Source: Morella rubra (Eukaryota; Streptophyta; Magnoliopsida; Fagales; Myricaceae). Taken from it: a stretch of 64,000 nucleotides of DNA. Positions 26,401 through 43,266 of this stretch are shown piece by piece (within the stretch, counting starts at the first letter, position 1; each line of letters opens with the position of its first letter). The stretch lies in NCBI GenBank assembly GCA_003952965.2, contig CM025856.1:22722280-22786279 (forward strand), read 5' to 3'. Under the pieces are notes generated by a model, which did no database searches, was not told the DNA's origin, and saw nothing but the letters and a program-made list of their open reading frames with translations. Both the position numbers and the translations under genes were made by a program.

Positions 26401-28371
26401 AGTCTTTCTAACTGTCCTTGTGTTTCTTTTATTCCCTCCTTTTCTATGGCATGACACGAGGATGGAATATAAAATGAGGAGGTACTTTGATAAGTTTGAC
26501 GACCTAGATGTAATAGACATATTGATCATATCTGTTGCTTGTGTAAATATCTAATGCGATAGCTATTAGGAAGATCAAATGCGTTTTTATTTGGCTGGCT
26601 TAAGCAAGTTGAAAGTACAACCTTCTTTTATCCCATTATTGAAGTTTATTCAGAACCGAGTATTCCTTTCCCAATGGGGCAAGGTTGTTCTTCTGAGCAG
26701 GAGATGCAAGTCTTGTGCATGTTTGCATTAAAGCTTGGGAATTAAGGCTCTAATCTGACCTTTATATTGAAGCAGTGTTTTTTTGCCTCACATTTTTGGG
26801 CCTGAATGGCAAAGCAGCATTCAGGACACATTTTTCCTGTCATTTAAAGATTGCCTGTGCATATTGAGGTGGTGTTTCTACCAAGTGTTGAGGGAAGATT
26901 AAATTCTTCTCGTCATATTTTCCTTTTCATTATCATGCTTCTTTTCGAAGATTTCATTTTGCCATTCTTTTAGAGGGTTAGATATTCCAACTGCAGTTTG
27001 ATCTCTGCTCTAGGAGAAAAAGAAACAAGTGTAATTACCTAAAAACAGGAAAAGTATGCACCCAAAGTCTAGTTATAATGGAGTAAATACACATTCTATA
27101 AGTTTGGAGCCTCAAGGAAGCTCTGGTAACCAAAAGTTACAAAGATCCACATGCTTTGCGCTTAGGTTCTCTTTCGGCACTGAAAAACTCCCAATATGAA
27201 CCAAATGTGGTACTTTGGATGAATGAAAAGGCGCTATATTCCTCCCATTGTGTTTACTTGCTACAGTTTTGTGTGTGTGGAAGATTCATCTTGACAGTTG
27301 TTTGACACTGTTAAGGTTCTAAGTGTGGCTCATGTTATCTTTGCTACTTCCTCTTCACGGCTCGTTTAGTGTCTAGATTTGATGATTTCAAAGCTATAGG
27401 ATAGCTGTAGTTGTAATCTTTAGGACTTAAAATTTGAAATTAGAGCCAGAAGTCTGGGATTTTTTCTATAATTTTATCAAAAGATAACAGACACTTTCTT
27501 TTGTCCCACTTAATACTGAGAGTGGCAATGGATACGTTGATCATGTGGTTGACATGTATGGGACCATTTTAAGATGCATACTAATCTCTTGCTTTCTTAT
27601 CCAGAGACTTGATATATTGGAAGCATTAGAGGCTGCAGTTGGGGACCTTAGTGATATGAGTGTGGCTAATCATATCTTTCAAGTGCAGCGTGATTTCAAT
27701 GAGTAAGATTTCCTCTTTGTTAATCAATCTATATTTCCTGCTGACTCTCTCTGGTTGGTGTTTAATGAATGTCGGATTTTTATTTGAGTTGCTTTTTAAT
27801 CTGTTTCCTATGAACCATCAGATAGTACTATTTCTTGTAGGTACATATACTTAAACCTTAAATAACTGTGAATTCTATTTCCATTTTCTTGCAGAAATGA
27901 TTATGAAATGTTGTTGGCCCTTGATGACTCCAATCACCAACATGGAGGTGCATCTGTCAATCAGATTAATTGTCTTCCACAGTCTACAGTACGGGTAGGT
28001 GTATGCATGTGTGGGTGCGTTTGTTGTTGGTTTTTCGCTGCTGTTAATCATACTCTGTTAGATCTGGGGTTTTATTTGCTATGCCATTCTCTTCTGCTTT
28101 CTCTTTCCCAGACTGACACCGGTGAAGAAGCTTGTGCAATTTGTCTTGAAATCCCAACTGTTGGAGAAACTATTCGCCATCTCCCTTGCTTACACAAATT
28201 TCACAAAGACGTAAGAATTTTCCTTTTCTGAAAAATAGGTTTTTCTTATAATGTAAGCCTTCAAACATCTGACTGCTTATTTTTCCTTCTTCATCCCATT
28301 GTTGGCAGTGCATTGATCCATGGCTGAGCAGAAAAACATCATGCCCAGTTTGCAAGTCTTCCATTACTTAG
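20413..28371 (+). CDS. RING-H2 E3 ubiquitin ligase, 9 exons
   Basis: Predicted E3 that recruits a ubiquitin-loaded E2 through a C-terminal RING-H2 domain; substrate unknown. Exons: 20413-20502, 21684-22717, 24292-24889, 25004-25084, 26104-26352, 27605-27702, 27895-27994, 28112-28210, 28309-28371, giving 803 codons. All introns are GT-AG and every phase closes. The RING is residues 758-798 with Cys758, Cys761, Cys776, His778, His781, Cys784, Cys795 and Cys798 (C-x2-C-x14-C-x-H-x2-H-x2-C-x10-C-x2-C). Trp788 in the DPWL segment is the usual E2-contact position. The N-terminus is MASSSSPESS and contains LLDLNL, an LxLxL motif like an EAR repression motif. The long middle is hydrophilic and probably disordered, apart from an ARELQEQLYQE helix. 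The family resembles plant RLIM-like proteins; orthology is not established. Start choice: the first ATG in the frame of the long exons after the GA-rich leader. Confidence 0.88.
23008..23360. repeat. MITE in RING gene intron 2
   Basis: A 350-bp palindromic unit inside intron 2 (22718-24291). The left arm contains GTCACATAGTTCTCTCGAAC, AAAATTCATGAATGTA and CTCAAGATTGTGC in order. The reverse complement of the right arm contains GTCACATAGATCCCTCGAAC, AAAATTCATGAATGTA and CTCAAGATCGTGC at matching distances. Arms are about 150 bp with roughly 80 % identity, and the centre is unique. It has no coding capacity. The target duplication is not clear. Confidence 0.75.
26354..26386 (+). repeat. (CT)n microsatellite abutting a splice donor
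   Basis: The donor of RING gene intron 5 reads ATG/GTCTCTCTC and runs directly into an interrupted CT repeat. The +3 to +6 bases (CTCT) depart from the usual GTAAGT, so the donor is weak. Its pairing region is part of a length-variable repeat. Confidence 0.75.
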
Positions 28372-29885
28372 TTTGCACTGGAATTCCAAGTGCTTAAGCA
28401 ATCATGTTGCACTGAATCACTTCACATCTGCGAGCATTCTCATTTTGGGTTAGGTAATTATTATTTCATATTATAAGGGCAATTATGCGCGGGGGCAGGC
28501 AGCTCTCATACTTTTTGTTCTATTAGCATTTTAACTTGGATATTAAACAATAAATAATGACAAGAAAAGATCAAATTGATGAGTCTTTGGAATTTATTCC
28601 GGAAGGTTCTGACAAGGGTGCATTATCTCATTTTGAATTTGATGTGGGCCCGTTTTCTCACAGCTTGTATATATTGTATTGGAGTCTTCAGAACAATCCC
28701 CTGGACAACTTAAAGTTCTAATGGAATCATTGCAACTCAGGTGGTATTCTGAAGACTAGGTCGGACTTTGGATGGATATGAGCTGAGGGCTAATTAGACG
28801 TGGACTTGGATGGCTGTTCTTGGGACCGGCATTTCTCATTATTTTGAAATGGTACAAGGTATTATTTTGACATGTGGGTGGCAAAATGCAGCATGCATGT
28901 GCTTGTCATTTACTGGCATTTCAGTTGTATTTGTGTCCTTTCTGGGATATGGTGACCTCCACAATGTTCAGCAACTTAAAATCTAGGCCCAATCCTTTAT
29001 GACAGCCTTCAAAAATACATATCCATTTTCGAGGAATTTACATATTAATCTCTTGTTTTGCTTGGTTGCTTGTTATGCGGTTGCCACGATTAGCGATGCT
29101 CAGAACCTTTTGCACTCATTGTCACAAGATAATTGTTAGTTTCACGCCCAGATATTGCTCTTATTACGTGTTAAGACCCTTAAATTTCCTGTTCTTTCGA
29201 GCTATAGGGTTTTGGTTAGCCCTTTACCAAGTTTTGTCATCTTCTCGCCTATTCGTTTCCTCGTTACAAAAAAGTTCTTACTCGTTGAGAAACAGGGGAG
29301 CATCAGGAAAAATTACCATCAAGTTTGGTGAAACCTGTGGTAGCGTAAGAACTGGAGGGACATGTCTTGCCCTTGATTCAGTTTTATTCAAGCCACTAAA
29401 GCAGAGTCAGGAGGTGTAGCCTGCCCTCTGGCTCAGTTCTGAATCACTTTTTAGGTCCACAAGCCAGCTTTTACACGCGTCAACAAGAAGTTAAGCTGAT
29501 TTAGAGAGGATCGCCAACTGATAGTGCGTGTAGGCTGTGGCCTCGAGTAGGCTCCCGAAGCAGCTTCTTAAGACAACTCTTCAGTGGAGTCCTTAAAGGC
29601 CTAGTCATGATCTTTAAAACTGGTTAAGTTCTACCACATCATTATTTTATTTTATTTTATTTTTTTTTCATGTTATCCTATGTGTATGCCTTTATAAAAC
29701 GTGAATTCTTTGATGTAAATATGACAGTTAGATTTGTATGGTCTCCACCTTGAAGTTCCTCTAGGAAACAAAAGACCATAATCCCCTGTGAAAACAAAAT
29801 CAAAAGATTCAGCATAATGAGTTTGCTTAAGATCCGCCATTTGGGTCTAGCTGAATTTCTACGCGTGGTCTAGAGGAGCCTCTCT
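28372..29885. other. 3' region of RING gene and intergenic spacer
   Basis: The RING gene 3' UTR probably covers the first few hundred bases; an AATAAATAA run near 28548-28556 is a candidate polyadenylation signal. The 117-codon frame at 29066-29419 has no recognised domain. Nothing else is supported. Confidence 0.45.
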
Positions 29886-30472
29886 CTAGACTTTCTTTAT
29901 CCTGCTTCTGAGGGTCTCCTCACTCGCCTTCGGCTTCTGGCCGGCCAAGTGGCGTTTATACTTATTTTCCCTTAGCTTTTCCCATTCCGTTTGGGTTGTG
30001 TTTATGTCTTTCCAATGGGTCCAAGTGATTTCTGTCGACTTTTGCGGAGCTCTGACAGACACGCACCTTAGAGTTAGCGCCAACTTCATCGGCCATGGAT
30101 CTTCCAAGCGTCCCGTGTTCAGCTGCTCGGTGTTGGTGTGCTGCTTCACGCGGCTAGCACATCAGCGAGATCCGCTTGTTGCGACTCCGTCTTTTGTGGG
30201 AGCCTGACTACCTCTTCTGCTGGTGTTGACATGCAAGTCTCCCAAAGGAAGTGAGATCGAGGTGCCGACGCTTGCATCCTCTGCTCCGACGAAAGGCTCC
30301 GCCTCCTGCGGCAGTTTTCAACTTGGATACGAATCTTAGATCCGATTGTGGTTCTCTTGGGTGTCAATCCCTTCGTTGTGGACATTTGATCATCTTTCTG
30401 TGATGTTTTGTTACATGCCCATTTGGTCTTGTAGCTGGTCTTTTGCCTTAGGGAATTTGAACTTGGTTCCAA
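29886..30472 (-). pseudogene. Unidentified coding-like fragment
   Basis: Two minus-strand frames, 30472-30146 (108 codons) and 30149-29886 (87 codons), abut in different frames. They are richer in G+C and in Arg/Lys/Glu/Gln than the surrounding AT-rich DNA. One holds a WTHWKDINTTQTEWEKLREN stretch followed by a basic tail, loosely like the linker region of plant Ptta/En/Spm-type transposon proteins. I do not recognise the family with any confidence. The broken frame and isolation suggest a decayed transposon gene rather than a host exon. Confidence 0.25.
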
Positions 30473-30830
30473 TTTTGCAAGATTTTTTTTTTTTTAACAA
30501 CGTACCTTGATTGAGGTGTCAGAAAATGAAATTTGAATCAATTATACTTCATTGGCATGTGATTGATGGAGTTTCAAGTTCACAATGAGCCCAACAGCTT
30601 GTTGACAAATTAGATAATTGATTAACCATGAGTCGGGAATTAATCTCAAGATAAATTGCTACTATTCCCGAACTCTTACTGATTTGTTTAAATTTGGGGC
30701 ATTAAAAAGTAAGTAATAACTCCCAAAAATTTCTTGCTTTAGTCTTCAGGCAAGTTTACTTTATAATTCCTTGGCCAGAGTAAATTTTATTCTTGATGTT
30801 CACCAAAAAGGAGAAGAAATTAATTCCATT

Positions 30831-32138
30831 CACGGCTGTAAACGAGCCGAGCCGAGCTGAGCTAAGTAATGAATATTTGAGCTCGGCTCGTTTAACATAT
30901 ATATCGGCTCAAGCTCAAAAATCCCTATTCAAACTATGCTCGTTAAATTTTAAATTAGCTCAAGCTCGACACAAAACAAACAAATGAGCTTAACTTAGCT
31001 CGAGCTCGAGCTTGTTTTTTTTTTTTTTTTTGAAATTACCATACTTTTGGCATTCTCAGCTTGGCTCGAGCTCGTTTTGTATTTTTAAAGCTAGAGAGAA
31101 CTTTTTTAAAATTTGATATTACTATACTTTTGGCACTCAAAATTTTGGCCATAATTAAAAAAAAATTACAAAATAATCTCTCTCCTCATCAAATTATTCT
31201 TTTTTTTTTATTATTGTAATATTCATTTAAATCTTCTATCTCTTCACTTTTTTACCAACTCTTATAAATTATTTTTACTTTTTCACCAACTCTCATACCT
31301 CAAAATTTTAACCACCCCTAAATTTTTAACTCTCAAACACTTATTTGTTATTATCACAACAGTAATAACTAAATGATCTAATCTATTGCTTAGTAAAATG
31401 AAAAAATAATATGTACTAAACAATAGAAGTGTATTAGGAAATAACAGGGTGTTTTTCACTCTATAAATTCAGGCTTTCATAATTACATGATAATGAGGAA
31501 AACTTTACCACCAATTAAGCATTCAAAAATACAAGCCAATAATTTTTCTACTAAATCATGAGCATACGATCAAACATATAATCAATGAGAACATTTTGTA
31601 ACATAAGTAAATTTGTGTGCTTATATATACAAAAATGACTCATATAAATATGTATTTTATAAGGTAACTTAACATGATAATATCATAAAAATTTAATATA
31701 AATCATAACACATGCATATACATAGGATATGTAACATAAGTAAATAGGCTCTATAGATATATAAATGTTACTAATTACTAAATATAAAGTAATAGTGTAT
31801 ACCTAAACATATACACAACAACAATAGAGATATACAATATATACAAGTGTACTATTTATAGGTACAAATATTATAGGTTATATATATAACTACAAATTTA
31901 TTTATGGATATATATTTTTATTTACATGTATTTTTTTAATACAAGTTATTAAATGAGCTCAAATGAGTTGAGTCAAATTTATACAAGCTTTGTTCATGAG
32001 TTTAAACTGAGTCGAGCCGAGTTTAATCAAATTTGACTTGTTTAATAATCGAGTTAAAAATTGTGCTCGAACTCAGCTTGTTTATTAAACGAACTGAGCT
32101 TGAGCTGAGCTTAGACGAGCCAAGCCCGAGCTGTTTAT
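30831..32138. repeat. Non-coding repeat bounded by GAGCCGAGC-type inverted ends
   Basis: The left end (from CGGCTGTAAACGAGCCGAGC) and the right end (reverse complement TAAACAGCTCGGGCTTGGCT) are imperfect inverted repeats built from GAGC/GCTC words. Each side extends for 150-250 bp of such words. The 900-bp core is AT-rich and non-coding. This word pattern is widespread in plant genomes at the ends of non-autonomous DNA elements; superfamily not determined. No target duplication could be fixed. Confidence 0.5.
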
Positions 32139-33358
32139 ATAAAATATAAGGCTTGTCCCCAATTTAAAACTACTTTCCAATTAGAGTTGTTCAACCACAC
32201 AAAAAAATTTTGATTCCACCGGCACCGGGATCCCAATACTCGGCCTAACCGGTTCCAATGGTCCCTATTCGCAGAAACCCAGTGGTTTTACCCGGTTCTC
32301 AGGTACCGGTAAAACTGGATTATTTATTATTATTATTATTATTTTTAAATAGCAATGTTTTTTCTCTCATCCCCTACCCCCAAAATTGTGTCAGACACCA
32401 AATAAACTGTTCTTTTATCCCTGTCCACAAAAGAGAAAAAATGTCATGTAAGGGGGGAAGTATATCTGTCCACAAAAGAAAAAAGGGGGGGGGGGGGAGG
32501 GGAAAGAAGAAAAACAAAAAGAGTTTATCGATGAAAGAAGATTTGCCCAGCTCGAAAGTAACTTAATTTTCGGAGGTCCTTTTCATTATCTAACTAATTA
32601 GAGAGATCTTGATTAACTAATAATAGTTTGAGAGTGAAAGTTTGAAACCAGTACCTGTGATAGTTGTTTCTACTGTCAATTGGGTTAGTTTAATTACTTC
32701 CATGTTACCCAAAAGTTTGAAATAATGTTGTACAACTGATCACACTTAGCAGGACTCCAAAAGCTAATTAAACACACAAAAAATATACCATTATTTCAAT
32801 AGCTAAATAAATATTAATTAGTTTCTCAATAATCCTACACAGTTCAAATCCACACTGAATATTGAGATTCTTATACAAAAGCATTCTTTGTACAGTATTT
32901 TCCATGTCTAAAAGTTGTAATGTATATATATAACTCACAAGAACATATTTTAATTAACTAGCTAGTATATATATACAGAGAAAATTAAAGGGATCAAATA
33001 TTACAAGCTAATGTTATTAGTTTAGATATTATTGATATGTGCTCCATAGACCAAAAAAAAAAAAAAATAAGAAAGACATTAGGCCAAGTGCGTAAAATGT
33101 TGAATATTTCAAAAGACTTGAATTGGGAAAGTAGAGGCGATTAAACAACCTAAGCATAACACGAAAATAGATCGGGGGTGCTTAAATGCAGTGCGAGAGT
33201 GAAAGAGAAAGCATCGATTAATCACTCCAATCCTTCGATCTCCAAAGATCTTTTAATACAAAATAATACCCTCTTTATTAAAATGCTTTACCAGGAATTC
33301 AGTCCCAGCCATTATATTATTAAATAGGAATCTGCAACAAGCGACAGATAGAAGTGTT
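32139..33358. other. Intergenic spacer, KAT2 3' side
   Basis: Contains a 12-base G run (about 32486-32497) and a patch of CCGG-rich words (32215-32310) that looks like a transposon end but has no partner that I could find. The 102-codon frame at 32258-32566 is low-complexity. The minus-strand thiolase 3' UTR should lie just below 33359. Confidence 0.45.
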
Positions 33359-38036
<4,678 letters not shown>

Positions 38037-38141
38037 CTCTCTGAAACTCTTGTTTCTCTCCCTCTCTCTATCTCTCAGCGAATCCTGGAATAGACGCAAA
38101 GACAAGGAACAGAGATTGGTGAGAGAATGGCTCGGGGGGTG

Positions 38142-38148
38142 TTTTATA
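38142..38148 (-). promoter_or_regulatory. TATA box of the thiolase gene
   Basis: TATAAAA on the minus strand, about 106 bp before the start codon, followed by a CT/GA-rich leader (38045-38085). Spacing fits a leader of about 75 nt. Confidence 0.55.
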
Positions 38149-39527
38149 CTGGACCTTTGGCGGTTAGAGGACGATGCAAGAAATGAAATTAATTAATAAT
38201 GTTGATTGTAAAAGTTGATAATAAACTAATTTTGCAGGTCATTAAGGAATTATGCATTTTTCTCTCCTTCCAATTTATATGGATTTAATGATATATCTAT
38301 CTCAGAGATAAGATTGGAATTTAGTTTTTTGTGGTTTTTGGTAAGAAGATGTGGGGGCGTTGGGGGGGAGTCTTTGGTAGGTCGACTATTAGAGCGCGTG
38401 ACAAAATACATGATGAAAACGCCGGCGTCAGCTGAAGGCGGGTTATCAAAGTGGTTACCTTATCCTTTCAACTTCACTCTCGCTTTATGCCGCGTGCTTT
38501 TTACATGCTACAATAACTGTTGGCGAAGCTCGACAAGGCAGAAATTCCCGCCGGTCCTAAAAACAGAACAAAAAATAAATACTTGATAAATAGAAGAGCT
38601 GAATTTTACATTATTCGAACAAAATGAAACCCTGATATTTTATAATGTATAATTCTTAGACAAGATAGAGGGAGAAAATCAAAATAAATTTCTTGAAAAT
38701 TTTAATCCAATATATTGGAAATAAAAGAAGACAATATAATTTATAAGAAACTTTATTTTAGACTCTTAAACTATACAATCAATGTCGCATTGGAGGTCTA
38801 AATTGAAAAGCTTGTTACATTGAGTCATTGAATAATTAAAATTAATTAATGTGTGCCTTCAAATAATATCAAATCATTAAAATCATGTCACATGGTCTGT
38901 AACACAAATGACATAATTTTGATGATCAAATTTTATTTTAGAGCACACATTGATTAATTTGATAGATCCATGATTTTTAATGTGATGAACTTAGTACTTG
39001 GAACCCAAATGATATTGAGGCACAATTTGAGAACACAAGTAATTTTTCTCCTATAGTCTATCATAAACTAATCATTTTCTAATTTCATGCCCAAGCCAAT
39101 TTATATATTTTTCTTGTATTTCCTCAAATAAATTTCTCTATTTGTACCGATTGTTTCTATACCACATTAATGTCTTTACGAATTAGGAAAAAAAAACGAG
39201 TACTATCTAATTCAACTTATTCAAAGCCAATCCTAGTTGAACCATTTATTTATTCACCTGATTTTTTATATATTATATTTCAAACAAGCGTATTTCAATT
39301 TTGGGTTCAACGCGAGGAAAACAAAAGTTACGTAGCCAAATTCAACACTAGTCATTATAATATTATGTGTCTAGTAGTAGTTTTAATTTCACTTTTTGTC
39401 TGGACTAAAACCTTAAAAAATACACAAACAAAGTTCTAAATATTATATATCACATTGTTATGTGCTCTGTAACAGTCATGCTTTGTTTATCTGAGTCTAT
39501 GAAGGAACAAAACAAAAGTGGGTACGT
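38149..39527. other. Intergenic spacer between thiolase gene and retroelement nest
   Basis: AT-rich spacer with a short GC-richer patch at 38340-38560. No protein-like frame was recognised; the 89- and 90-codon frames are unremarkable. It ends in GTTAT (39528-39532), the left target duplication of the next element. Confidence 0.5.
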
Positions 39528-39532
39528 GTTAT

Positions 39533-39883
39533 TGTTGGGAAAAGCGACACGAAAATTAAAGAATTGGACACCAAGAATTTACGTGGTTCGGCCCCAATCC
39601 GGCCTACGTCCACCCCAGAGCAATTTTATTAAGAACGTTTAAGAAAATCACTCTCCCGCCCAATACAATGGTTACACCACCCTCCTTCTCTTCCTCTCTT
39701 TCTGCCCAATGCTCACGCACTCTCACGCACACCTTCTCCTATAACATAAGCCACTATTTATAGGAAAAGATACAAAGAGAAACCCTAAGAGAAACCTAGA
39801 TAAACTTGAAGTGGGGACCAAGTAGACTTCTACTCAAAGTCTACTTCTATTCCAAGTCTATCTTATGGGTGTGGACCCCAACA
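39533..39883 (-). repeat. 3' LTR (351 bp) of the outer element
   Basis: On the minus strand it starts TGTTGGGGTCC and ends TTTTCCCAACA. It carries a TATAAATAG promoter box near 39758-39750 and an AATAAAA signal near 39633-39627, the expected order for U3-R-U5. GTTAT lies directly outside. Typical of copia-type LTRs. Confidence 0.75.
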
Positions 39884-39896
39884 AATCTCCCCCTCC
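39884..39896 (-). other. Polypurine tract of the outer element
   Basis: On the minus strand GGAGGGGGAGATT immediately precedes the 3' LTR, the standard plus-strand priming position. It fixes the element's orientation as minus. Confidence 0.75.
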
Positions 39897-40618
39897 ATAC
39901 CCATAAGGGAAGAATCTGTTCCTGACATCTTTTGGTTGAGTGCATCCCGGGCTCCCATCAGTAGAACCTTCCTGTAACTTTAGTGTATGTTGCTCCCCCT
40001 TGCTCACCACCCCTTGCATCCTTTTTCTACTGGCACTCCAACCTCGTCCTTGTCACCAGACGACCAACCACACTCCCATCTAAGTGTCCTGCACCCCTGC
40101 CTAGGGTGCCCGCATCCCCTGCTTGTACCATCGGACCCATGTAGAACAGTATCTCCCCCTGCTCTTGCATCTCCACCGGCTGGTACCAAGCACCTTCGCG
40201 TGCTACACGAAGTCGGAGTCATCAGTCACCACTGAGGCTTCTGATGATTTCCCTTTCTTCCACTTTGCCTCGTCAATCCCTCTGGTTTCTTACCCTCGTT
40301 CCCCAATGGATCATACATATCCTTTGCATAAAGGATATCCTCCATCCGTGGCTTCCAACTCATGTAATTCGTAGCAGACAACATCATCATACCGATAACC
40401 ATACCCTCTGCCATCTCAATTAACACTGATAGAGACCGAATTTCGAAATTCTGACTGCACCAATGGATCCGGAATGGCCCAAAACCTTAGGAATCGGTCT
40501 GACCTGCTCGAAAACCGGCCTAAAAGCCCCTGAACCGGCTGAAAAACCACCCTGGAACAAAACCGAAATCTTCTGGAATATTCCGATTCCCCAGAATATT
40601 CTCCGCTGACAAGGACCC
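39897..40618 (-). pseudogene. Internal remnant of the outer element with a copia gag start
   Basis: Minus-strand frame 40426-40226 contains SATNYMSWKPRMEDILYAKD followed by MYDPL, the N-terminal motif of copia gag (the LTGxNYxxWKxRMxDLL type). It is followed after about 40 codons by unrelated Gly-rich sequence that runs to the polypurine tract. Everything from mid-gag through pol is missing. The segment ends at the GACCC copy (40614-40618) that flanks the nested gypsy. Confidence 0.6.
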
Positions 40619-41751
40619 TGTTAGGGTCCCCGGTCAAGGACTCCAAAACAATCACCAACTCCTCCGCGTGATCCGCTCCAACACCACAATCGATCCTCCC
40701 GAACCGTTTCCAAGTAACACACGAGCGTGGTAAATAGGATCTAACACACAAGAAATGGAGAATTCCTCACTGTTATTACGAAGAACGTGGTCTCAGGATT
40801 ATTAGTCCTTCGAACCACAAGAACACAAGAACACTCGTACTAGGGTTATTAGCCCAAGCACGCCCAAACTTAAGAGGTTATTAGCCCCAAGTCTATTGGC
40901 ATAAACGTGCCTATGCCTGGCCAATACTCTCAAGCTCTCTAAGCTTACAAACTCAACTCTCTGAATGAATGAATACTAATGCTCCTGAGGGTTGCTTATA
41001 TAGGCATCCTCAGGAGCTTACAAAATCCTACCAACCCAATCAAATCAAATCTAAATCAAATCTTCAAGATTCTAAGGAAACAATTCCTAGAATCAAGGAG
41101 ATTTGACGATACATCCTAAAACAACTTAACTGAAAAGGAAACTAATCTTCTAGAGTTTAGGAGAAATATCTTAAATCTAGAAGATATGATTTATTCAATC
41201 ACTCACCACAAGGAAATCAATCTCTGAAGATATCTCCATAATGCACTTGATCTCGCCGCCGTCCGCCGCCCTACACGGTGGCGCCGCCGCCATTCTCCTC
41301 CATAGGTGGTGATGCTCCTTCGACTCCCCAGGCCATGCTCGTTACATCCCGCTCGGTCACCGCTAAGAGTGGTGGTGCTCCGCCGCCGGAGGTGGCTGCT
41401 GTGGGTAGCCACTCTTGATCATCTTCTACTGGTTGGCTTGGCTGGTGGCCAAAGTCTTGCTGTGGCACTATGTCAAGGCAAGTCTTGGTGCTGGCCATGC
41501 TTGCCATGGCATGTCTGCAGCTGGCTGGCCGGTCTGCCAAGCATGGGCATTGCTGGGCTGTCATGGTTTGTCAAGGGTGCTGGTGCTCCTCGCTTGCGCG
41601 CGCGCGCTGATGCCATGGCATGCTGTGGTGCTTTGGCCGCGCGCGCTGTGGGCATGTCAGGAGCCCCCATGGGTGTCACTGGGGCCGCGTCTCGCAACTT
41701 ATCCTCCCGTCGTGGCCGTGTAGGCCATGGTCTTCACTTGGGATCCTTTCA
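40619..41751 (-). repeat. 3' LTR of the gypsy element (1133 bp)
   Basis: Starts TGAAAGGATCCC and ends GGGACCCTAACA on the minus strand. It contains the full-length version of the segment 41398-41652 that is deleted in the other LTR. The part near 41480-41660 is GC-rich with GCGCGC words. Confidence 0.92.
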
Positions 41752-41762
41752 TTCCCCCTTCC
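41752..41762 (-). other. Polypurine tract of the gypsy element
   Basis: GGAAGGGGGAA on the minus strand directly abuts the 3' LTR. Confidence 0.85.
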
Positions 41763-42311
41763 ATTAAGTGTACCCTTGTCCTCAAGGGTAAAATGTGGGA
41801 ACCTTAAGGCTATGTCATCATAATCCTCCCAATTTGCTTCCTCTCTAGGTAGCCCTCCCCACTGCACCAATACTTTCCAGATCTTTCTTCTACTTCTCCC
41901 CCGTGGCACCATCTTGTATTCAAGAATCCTTGCGGGTTGCAGTAGCATTCTACCTTCCTCATCGAAGGAAGGCAATTCCTCTACAATCAAGCTAGGATCC
42001 CCAACTCGTCTCTTGAGGAGAGACACATGAAACACTGGGTGAAGTCTTGAGGTTGGTGGTAATTCCAACCGATATGCAACTACTCCAACACGGGCAGCCA
42101 CTTTGAATGGCCCATAGTACCTTTTCTCTAGCTTGTAGCTTGCCTTTCTCTTCATTGTCTTTTGGCCATATGGTTGAAGCTTCAAGTACACAAAGTCCCC
42201 GGGCTCAAACTCTTCTAGTCTTCTCCCTTTATCATAATATTTCTTCATGCTCGATTGGGCCTTCTTAAGCTCCCTCTTTGCCTTGGCTAGTATCTCGTCT
42301 CTAGTGATCAA
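41763..42311 (-). pseudogene. Gypsy integrase C-terminus and chromodomain
   Basis: The minus-strand frame from 42311 carries the integrase C-terminal segment (FEPGDFVYLKLQPY, YYGPFKVAARVG, LHPVFHVSLLKR). This is followed by a chromodomain-like block (ILEYKMVPRG, then LVQWGGLPREEANWEDYDD). Chromodomains of this kind direct integration in chromoviruses. It is out of frame with the integrase core upstream; the single-base break is at about 42308-42316. Confidence 0.85.
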
Positions 42312-43215
42312 GCTTCCTCCACTTCCGCATTCTTAGCCGTACCCCTCTCATAAGCCACCAAGGTAGGAGGCTTCCTCCCATACACCACTTCAAATGGGCT
42401 AAGTGTGATGGAAGAGTGGTATGTTGTATTATACCAATATTCCGCCCATGACATGTAGTCCATCCACCTTGCTTGCTCATCATGGCAATAGCATCTCAAG
42501 TATTGTTCCAAGGTACGGTTGACCACCTCTGTTTGGCCATCGGTCTGCGGATGGTATGAAGAACTTGTCTTCATTTTGCTCCCTTGCAGTGCAAACACTT
42601 CCTTCCAAAAGGAGCTCATGAACACCCGATCCGGTCCGTAACAATGGTTCTAGGGAAACCATGGAGCTTCACCACGTTGTCCACAAAGGCCTTAGCCACA
42701 CTCTTCATTGTAAATGGATGCTTAAGGGGTATGAAGTGAGCATACTTACTTAAGCGATCCACGACCACCAAGATCACTTCGTACCCTTGACTTGCGGGCA
42801 AGCCCTCCACAAAATCCATGGACAAGTCTTCCCATATAGCTTCCGGTATGGGTAAGGGCTGCAAGAGACCCGTAGGGGCCCTCGTATCATGTTTGGCCTT
42901 TTGACACACGTCACATTCCGCCACCCACTTCTTCACACTTCTCTTTAGGCCCTCCCAATAAAAGAAATGCTTGATCCTCATATAGGTCCTAAGCCATCCC
43001 GAATGACCACCTTCTTTGCTATGGTGGAAGTGAGTGAGAATCTCCTTCCTCAAGTTTGGCACATCGGGCACATAGACGTAGGACTTGTAGTAGATAAGCC
43101 CATCACGCCATTTGAATCCGGTCACCCCATCACATGGGCTCTCAAGCTTCTCTATGATCTCTTGAGACCTTGCATCCAACTCCACGGCCTCTCTAAGCTT
43201 GTCCATATCCTCCAT
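42308..43215 (-). pseudogene. Gypsy integrase (zinc-binding and core domains)
   Basis: The first frame (43215-42616) holds the H-H-C-C zinc finger (HFHHSKEGGHSG ... CDVCQKAK) and the core start with its first acidic residue in LSMDFVEGLP. The core's DRLSKYAHFIPL follows. The second acidic residue region breaks at about 42616-42625, and the frame shifts to 42625-42308. That frame carries SSYHPQTDGQTEVVNRTLEQ, including the catalytic Glu. Without the shift the D,D-35-E arrangement would be complete; as it stands it is inactive. Confidence 0.88.
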
Positions 43216-43266
43216 TCAGCTCCACTCAAGGCATAAGTTCGGCCTCATCTTCATAAAGAGTCCACA

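Noticed and set aside
39533..39883. The 351-bp LTR as an independent solo LTR
   Set aside because: Its flanks are GTTAT on one side and AATCT on the other, so it has no target duplication of its own. It also has a polypurine tract directly inside, as a 3' LTR would.
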